Assembly (NCBI GenBank): GCA_027604005.1
Contig: JADGJT010000107.1
Location: 1,923 to 63,545 of the forward strand
DNA from: Dinochytrium kinnereticum
Lineage: Eukaryota > Chytridiomycota > Chytridiomycetes > Chytridiales > Chytridiaceae
Direction of reading: 5' to 3'
DNA length: 61,623 bases
The position numbers and the translations under genes were made by a program. Each line of letters starts with the position of its first letter. The stretch's first letter is position 1. Below the pieces are notes generated by a model that worked only from the letters and a program-made list of their open reading frames with translations, did not search any database and was not told where the DNA came from. This document shows, piece after piece, positions 56,529 to 61,623 of this stretch.

Positions 56529-57566
56529 TGCCTTTGGGAATATCAAATTTATCCGATATCGGTAGAATTCAAAAAAAAAAAAAAGAAAGGAAGGGACATC
56601 TCAAAAACGCGTGGTTTGAACCAAACGTAACTTTTGTTCGATCCCTTCTATCGTCACGGTGCCTCTGACCTCGTCTGGAACCTTCGACGCGACTTACATT
56701 CCAGTTCCACGGTGCTGCATCACCACCTAATGCTTGCCGGCACTGCACCACGTCTCAAATGAAAACAAAAACGTTGATCGTTAAAGTCGACTTTAGGAAA
56801 TGCAATAAGAACGAGCATTTACTACATATCAACAGTATTTTTATTCTCGCCATTGCACTTTATACAACCCTTAAAAAAAACAACATTCAATCACAAAAAA
56901 AAAAAAAAAAAAAGGGGCCCCCAAGAGAATAAAAAAACCCAGCAAAAACAGCCATCCATTAGCGTAAAAAGAACCACCCATAAAACATGGGATAAAGTCA
57001 ACACCACCACAAAAACGCAAAAAATTAGCCACCCTCATCTCACCCCCTCAGCAAGGGGTGCGGCAAGAGAAACTGAGAAACAAATACACATCACACCTAC
57101 TTTAAAGCCTACTTTAAAGCAAGGTAGCCAAATTAGAAGAAGGGGCAAGAGTTGGAAAAAAGATGACTCGAATACAAAGAGAAGAAGAAGGGAAAGAAAG
57201 AAAAAAAAACAAAAACAAAAAGGACAAAGGATAAGAGTAAGGACTGGCCAAAAAATTACAATTTTCAAAAAAACACACACAACCAGGAGTCATTATCGGC
57301 GGGAAGAAAGCAAGGATTGGAAGAAACAGAGCAGAGCAAGTCGATTTTTTTCTCGTTTTTTACATAAAAAGGCAATTAGGGATTAAGAATCGTAAGAAGA
57401 AAAACCAAAGTAAAGGAAAGGTACAAAAATAAAATAAAATCATAACAAAAGAAACCAACACAAAATACAGGTCCAGAGATATTCAAAGGGGGAAAAGACA
57501 ATCAGACCACGACCGTAAGGTAACAAATTTCTCACAATCCATTCAAAGCAAACCCCAAAATACATC
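56529..57566. other. Intergenic region upstream of the MAPEG gene, downstream of the Cut8-like gene
   Basis: About 1 kb. The MAPEG-proximal 250 bp is of mixed composition (likely promoter). From 56865 onward it is A-rich, with a run of about 20 A at 56896-56914, and the Lys-rich open frame at 56853-57386 is a product of that bias. No gene was recognised. Confidence 0.4.
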
Positions 57567-60500
57567 CTACCCCTCCATCACATCCACCTCCTCAACAACA
57601 ACCTTCGGCAAACCCCCACCCTCCCTATCACCCTCACCCCTCCCCTCAAAAGCCTCCCAAAGCTTAGTCCTCCCAGCAACACAAGCCTCCACCAAATTCC
57701 TAAACTCCACAACCTCCACAAACTCCTTACACCCCCTAGCAACCCTAACAGTCTCCTCAATCATCTCCCCGACCTCCCCCCAAATCCTCTCAACCTCCTC
57801 AGCATCCATCCCAGCCCCCTCCTCCTTCCTCGTGACCAAAACAGTCGTCACAGCCGTGGTCTTCCACTTCCCCGTCACGCACCCCCTCAGCGCCCCCAAA
57901 ACAGAATCAACGCTCCTCCCAATCGCCCATCGAGCGTGACTGACGACGCGTTTGTACACACCACGTGTGCCGTGGTTGCGTTTGGGGTCGGAGAAACGCG
58001 GGAGGCGATCTAGGTACTTGATCGACATCGGGAAGAAGAGGGTCAGGTAGTCCCGGTGCATTGCTGCATCCACGAGGGATTGTGAGTGCTTTAGAAGAAG
58101 GGTTTTGAAGGTATTGAGGTGGGTCGACGCACGGCGGTAGGACGCGCTGTCGAGAAGAGTGTTTTGGAGGAGGGTCTCGGTTGCCGCGGGGGTGAGGACT
58201 GGGGTAGTGATAGGGGCTTGACCAATCGTTTGTAGAGCAGTACGTTGTGGGGTGAGATCGCGGTAGATTTCCCGCATGGCGTCTGGAAACGAATGTTAGG
58301 CAAAAACCAAAAACATTAAAAAAAGACAACAAACGATAATTAACGCCCCATCAATAAACCACAGAACCCCCTCCCCCAAAAAAAAACGAAAAAAAAAAAT
58401 AAACAACTCCCCTCCCCTCCTCAAAAACAAAGGACAGGAGAAAAAACAACCCCCAAAAAAAGAAAACCACACAAACTCACCCTCCAACTCCCTCTCCACC
58501 CCCCCAACATCCAACCCCGGCAACATCCCCACAACAACCTCCTCAGGCACCCCAAACTCCTCAGTAACAGCAAGCAACAACGCCGTCAACTGCGCATGCG
58601 ACAAAGCAAGCAACCTCGATCCAAGTCCAGGAGGTCTCTGAGCATGGTAATGATGGTTGTGGGAATGAGTCGCACACTCCCCTCCCTCGTTACTTGAATG
58701 AATCACCATGGCGCGGTCATCCTCATCGGTGGTGCTTGCCGTGGTCGCGCAGGAAGGCCGGCGTGTGGACGGGTCGGTTTCAAACGGTCGACGGGACCCG
58801 GTGGAAAGTTCATCGTCAACAGAGGGCCGGCGCGTGAACGCGTCATTTACAGAAGGTCGACGGGAACCGATGGACTCAACAGACGGCCGGCGGGCGGACG
58901 CGTCGGTTCCAGACGGTCGCTCTAACGATCCAATGGAAACTTTATCGTCAACAGAGGGCCGGCGCGTGAACCCGTCATTTACAGAAGGTCGACGGGAACC
59001 GATGGACTCAACAGAGGGCCGGCGATCGGACACGTCATTCACAGTCGATCGGCCTGATCGAATGGAAACTTCATCATCAACAACGGGCCGACAAGTGAAA
59101 GCATCCTCCACCAAAGTCGGCACCGCCCCAACAACGTCACCAGAAGGCCGTCGATCCATCACTCCAATCTCAGTCTTCCTCGTTAAACACCCACCAGGAT
59201 ATCCCCCACCTCCAGAAGACACGAGCGCAGGAGCAGGCGCGATGGGTCTCATCTTTCGTCCTCCCACACTCAAATCACCAGACCGCCCAATCCCACAAAG
59301 AGGGGGAGTCGGGTGTCGCATGTCCCTCTGAAATCTCTCCCCCACAGCATTCACACAGCCAGGATACTCAACGTCATCGACAACCATTGTGGTAACATCC
59401 TCGGCGGTCGGGGAAGGGCTGGGCATGATGGTCGAATCCAAGCAAGACGACGCCAAACTTCCACCATCCGAGACAACCTCTCCTGTAAACTTCAAAAACG
59501 TCTCGGCGTCGTCGTGAACAGGCACGATCGGCGGGGGAAGTGCCAAGACGTTCGAGAGAGATGAGCTGGGGTTCACAGATCCCGTTGCGGTTGGGGAGGG
59601 CTCAGAGGAGGGTGGGGATGGGGCTGAAGAGATTGTTTGGGATGAGGATTGGAGAGACGATGAGGTGGTGGAGGTGTGGGGATCAGTGGGTCGCTTCTCG
59701 TCAACGGCGATGGCGTAAACGGGGGGCGAGCAAGAGACGAGGTCATCATGAGATCCCTTCTTCCTCTTGCCATTCCCATCCTCCATTGACAACCGAGGCG
59801 AGGAGGAATCCGGTGATGGAACCTTGCGTTTCTCACCAACATTCACGGTGGAGGTTACGGCGGCGGTGAAGGAAGAAAGGGACATTGCGATTCCATTTCC
59901 ACCCACATCACCATTCGGCAAACCAATGCCTCCCTTCTCGCCCCCACGACCCGCCTTTCTACCCCTCCTCCTCCTCCCCCCGTTCCCTTCAACCGCACCC
60001 TCAGCAGCAGCCGCAACCTCACCCTGCTCACCACCCCCCTTCACCGACAACACGCCATCACAGGAAGAAGGCACCCGAATAGGATTCCCCCGTCTCCTCA
60101 CCAACGCATCCGGTGCCTTATCATGGTCATGAAACAATTCATCCAAATGAAACTCATTCGTCACAGTCTGCATCTGTCTCTTCCTCGGCGAAAAGGGCGG
60201 GACGGGTCGCGGGCGAGATGGCACCGTTCCTGAAATCGGTCGTCGCGGCATCGGAAGAAGCGCCGCAAACGATGAAGCTCGGACTAGAGGTTCACCATGG
60301 GAACTCGATGATGTATTTGGAGACGGTGCGGGACGGATGAGAAGCATTGGTGGAGGTGCTCCACCCACCCCATTCATGAGAAGATGACCCCCACCACTGC
60401 CAGACCTCCTCCTCCTCTTTCCGCCCTTTCCACCACCCTGCTTCCGAACCGACTGCAGGAGATGCATGGGGTCGCCGGGCGCGGAGGTGGAGGAGGTGGC

Positions 60501-60821
60501 TGAGTTTGTTTTGGCCAGCCTCCTCCTCTTTCTCTGCGCGGGGTCGGTGGCAGACGACAAGGTGGTGGTGGTGGTGGCGGGTGCGGGGGAGGCGGTGGAC
60601 GATGCTGCTGCGGGCGGGATGTGGGCGGTTGCGGCGGCGGCGGTGGTGGTGGCTGCTGAGGAGGGCGTCATGACGGATGCGGTGTCGTCCATGCGCGGTG
60701 CAGCGGCGGCGAGGGCGGCGAGCATCAGCATTCGTTGGGTGGAAACAGACAAGTTCTGTGCGTCAAGCACCACCCCTGCAACTGCATATACCGACTGCAC
60801 CTGCAGGTGCGGGATATCCAT
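57567..60821 (-). CDS. Cut8/Sts1-like nuclear protein (proteasome nuclear tether) with long repeat-bearing N-terminal extension
   Basis: Two exons (58481-60821, 57567-58282) join in frame to 1018 residues. The C-terminal part resembles Cut8/Sts1, which tethers the proteasome in the nucleus: LGSRLLALSHAQLTALLLAV, EEFGVPEEVVVGMLPGLDV, then ASYRRASTHLNTFKTLLLKH, MSIKYLDRLPRFSDPKRNHG and YKRVVSHARWAI, in the same order as the family helices. The roughly 700-residue N-terminal extension is low complexity: Ala/Thr-rich start, basic NLS-like RKRRRLAK and KRRRRSG and RRRRGRKAGRG, Ser/Pro stretches, and a tandem repeat with RRPS motifs (residues about 553-693). Typical Cut8/Sts1 proteins are 250-350 residues, so the extension is unusual. 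Start at ATG 60821 is one of several; 60731 is an alternative. The orthology call is from motif order only. Confidence 0.6.
58740..59160 (-). repeat. In-frame tandem repeat (about 132-bp period) inside the Cut8-like gene
   Basis: A unit beginning AGAGGGCCGGCGCGTGAAC on the plus strand occurs at 58821 and again at 58953, exactly 132 bp (44 codons) apart, with a more diverged copy before and further half-units after. On the coding strand each unit reads as RRPSVESIGS, RRPSVNDGFT, RRPSVDD and similar. At least seven RRPS motifs fall within about 140 residues. The spacing keeps the reading frame, so the array is tolerated or selected as protein sequence. Confidence 0.9.
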
Positions 60822-60905
60822 GGGGATATTGCTGTAGCCCCTGCAACTGCATACACGCTCGAATATTCCTTTGAAACTCCAGGTGAATATTCTACAGCAT
60901 TTGAG
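60770..60905. promoter_or_regulatory. Cluster of palindromes and direct repeats at the 5' end of the Cut8-like gene
   Basis: A 16-bp direct repeat CCCCTGCAACTGCATA occurs at about 60774 and 60839. Between the copies are a perfect 14-bp palindrome GCACCTGCAGGTGC and an inverted pair ATATCC...GGATAT around the proposed ATG. Just beyond are two GAATATTC palindromes about 25 bp apart, near 60862 and 60888. The two repeat copies lie in different reading frames, which favours a DNA-level role such as transcription factor sites. Confidence 0.45.
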
Positions 60906-61240
60906 GAAAATGCACTTTGATTTGAAGGAAAAACCGCAGTAGAAACCAAACAGACTTGACCCAACAAGAACAGACAAGGAAACAAACGAAACGCCAACAA
61001 ACAGAAAAAAGAAGGACAGCAAGACGACAAACATTCCCCACAACACGCAAAACAAAAACTCAACAGCAACAGGCAGCCTCAGGGAAACAGAAAAGAAAAG
61101 GGACACGAGAAGAGAGTTCCCGACCCCCGCTCAAAGAAGCAAAAAAAAAATCAGAAAAACCACCAACAGGAACAACAACAAAAGAAGAAAAAGAAACCCA
61201 ATCAACTCAACCAAAAACCACTCTAACCAGACCTCCCAAC
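60906..61240. other. Intergenic region upstream of the Cut8-like gene
   Basis: About 335 bp, A-rich on the plus strand, between the Cut8-like 5' region and the 3' end of the partial Pro/Tyr/Gly-repeat gene. The minus-strand reading frame is open as far as 61106 but has a hydrophobic, low-complexity product and is probably leader sequence. Confidence 0.4.
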
Positions 61241-61623
61241 CTACTTCTTCTTAAAAATTCCAAAAAACCCTTTCTTCCCTCCAGCACCCGCCGGCGGCGC
61301 ACCAGGCGGAGGCGCATACCCTCCCGGCGGTGGAGCATACCCTCCGGGTGGTGGCGCATAGCCCCCAGCAGGGGGAGGAGCATACTGCTGAACAGGCGGA
61401 GGCGCATAAGGCCCCCCAGGAGGCGGAGCGTAAACAGGTTGATTCTTCTTAGACTCATCCTCATCCTGAGCATCATAAGAGGGATCAATGGACCCCACAC
61501 AGAGTTTCACAAGGTAAAGTTCCGGGGTGAGGTCGATACCCTTTTTGGCGTACTCGTCGGCTTCAAGCTCATAGTACGATACTATTTTGGGGAAGGGGGG
61601 CGAAGGTGGAGTGTTATTGGATC
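61241..61623 (-). CDS. Pro/Tyr/Gly-repeat protein, C-terminal part (runs off the window)
   Basis: The frame is open from the window edge to the TAG at 61241, about 126 codons. The visible N-terminal piece is KIVSYYELEADEYAKKGIDL followed by TPELYLVKLCVGSIDPSYDA, of unknown family. Next come tandem YAPPPGG-type units (about seven copies of YAPPP) and a basic, aromatic end KKGFFGIFKKK that could bind membranes. YAPPPGG arrays occur in many low-complexity eukaryotic proteins and give no function. The start and domain core lie to the right of this window. Confidence 0.6.
   Translation of the reverse strand, partial: SNNTPPSPPFPKIVSYYELEADEYAKKGIDLTPELYLVKLCVGSIDPSYDAQDEDESKKNQPVYAPPPGGPYAPPPVQQYAPPPAGGYAPPPGGYAPPPGGYAPPPGAPPAGAGGKKGFFGIFKKK

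Noticed and set aside
56600..56660. GTTCGATCCC string resembling a tRNA T-loop
   Set aside because: No matching acceptor, D or anticodon stems could be drawn around it.
56853..57386. Plus-strand 177-residue Lys-rich open frame
   Set aside because: It is a direct translation of an A-rich low-complexity tract (run of about 20 A) with no domain-like sequence.
58698..59331. Plus-strand open frame with repeats opposite the Cut8-like gene
   Set aside because: It is the antisense shadow of the tandem repeat; the minus frame carries the family motifs and long open reading.

Overview
The window comes from the nuclear genome of an intron-rich, gene-dense fungus, most likely a zoosporic (flagellated) early-diverging lineage such as Chytridiomycota. 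Two kinds of gene point that way. Some are typically fungal: a White Collar-1 type LOV photoreceptor, an Stt4-type PI 4-kinase and a Cut8/Sts1-like protein. Others are typical of ciliated cells: a TTLL1 tubulin polyglutamylase, a CCDC57-like coiled-coil protein and a WDR97/WDR87-like WD40 protein. Introns are frequent and short, many of 35-60 bp, and intergenic DNA is rich in homopolymer A/T. There are two 10-N assembly gaps (25794-25803 and 40920-40929).

Layout. 1-9 kb: the 3' part of UNC50 (+); condensin subunit 2 (-) and a CCDC57-like gene (-) in tandem; then poly(A) polymerase (+), whose start codon lies only 44 bp from that of the CCDC57-like gene. 9.4-16.9 kb: a large, many-exon STT4 PI4-kinase III alpha gene (-). 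17.4-20.1 kb: TTLL1 (+). 20.1-22.0 kb: a GC-rich stretch without a recognised gene. 22.0-25.5 kb: the WC-1-like photoreceptor (+). 25.9-26.4 kb: a possible small secreted protein. 26.7-30.5 kb: an F-box/WD40 protein (-). 31.6-35.1 kb: the RNA polymerase II CTD phosphatase FCP1 (-). 35.5-40.0 kb: a RasGEF-PH exchange factor (+). 40.2-42.2 kb: a splicing factor SF3A1 that lacks its usual N-terminal SURP modules (+). 42.8-45.5 kb: two unrecognised small proteins and the ubiquitin-eL40 fusion, all (-). 46.5-54.2 kb: the long WDR97-like protein (+). 55.7-56.5 kb: a MAPEG enzyme (-). 57.6-60.8 kb: a Cut8/Sts1-like nuclear protein with an internal 132-bp repeat (-). 61.2 kb to the end: the 3' end of a Pro/Tyr/Gly-repeat protein (-).

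Most genes are core eukaryotic housekeeping: mRNA processing (PAP, FCP1, SF3A1), chromosome condensation, phosphoinositide and Ras signalling, membrane traffic and ubiquitin. No operon-like functional cluster, CRISPR array, transposon ORF, rRNA or confident tRNA was seen. The points most worth follow-up are the SURP-less SF3A1, the zinc-finger-less WC-1, the repeat with dense RRPS motifs in the Cut8-like protein, the 44-bp divergent start-codon spacing, and a set of short stop-free 3n introns that simple ORF calls read straight through.
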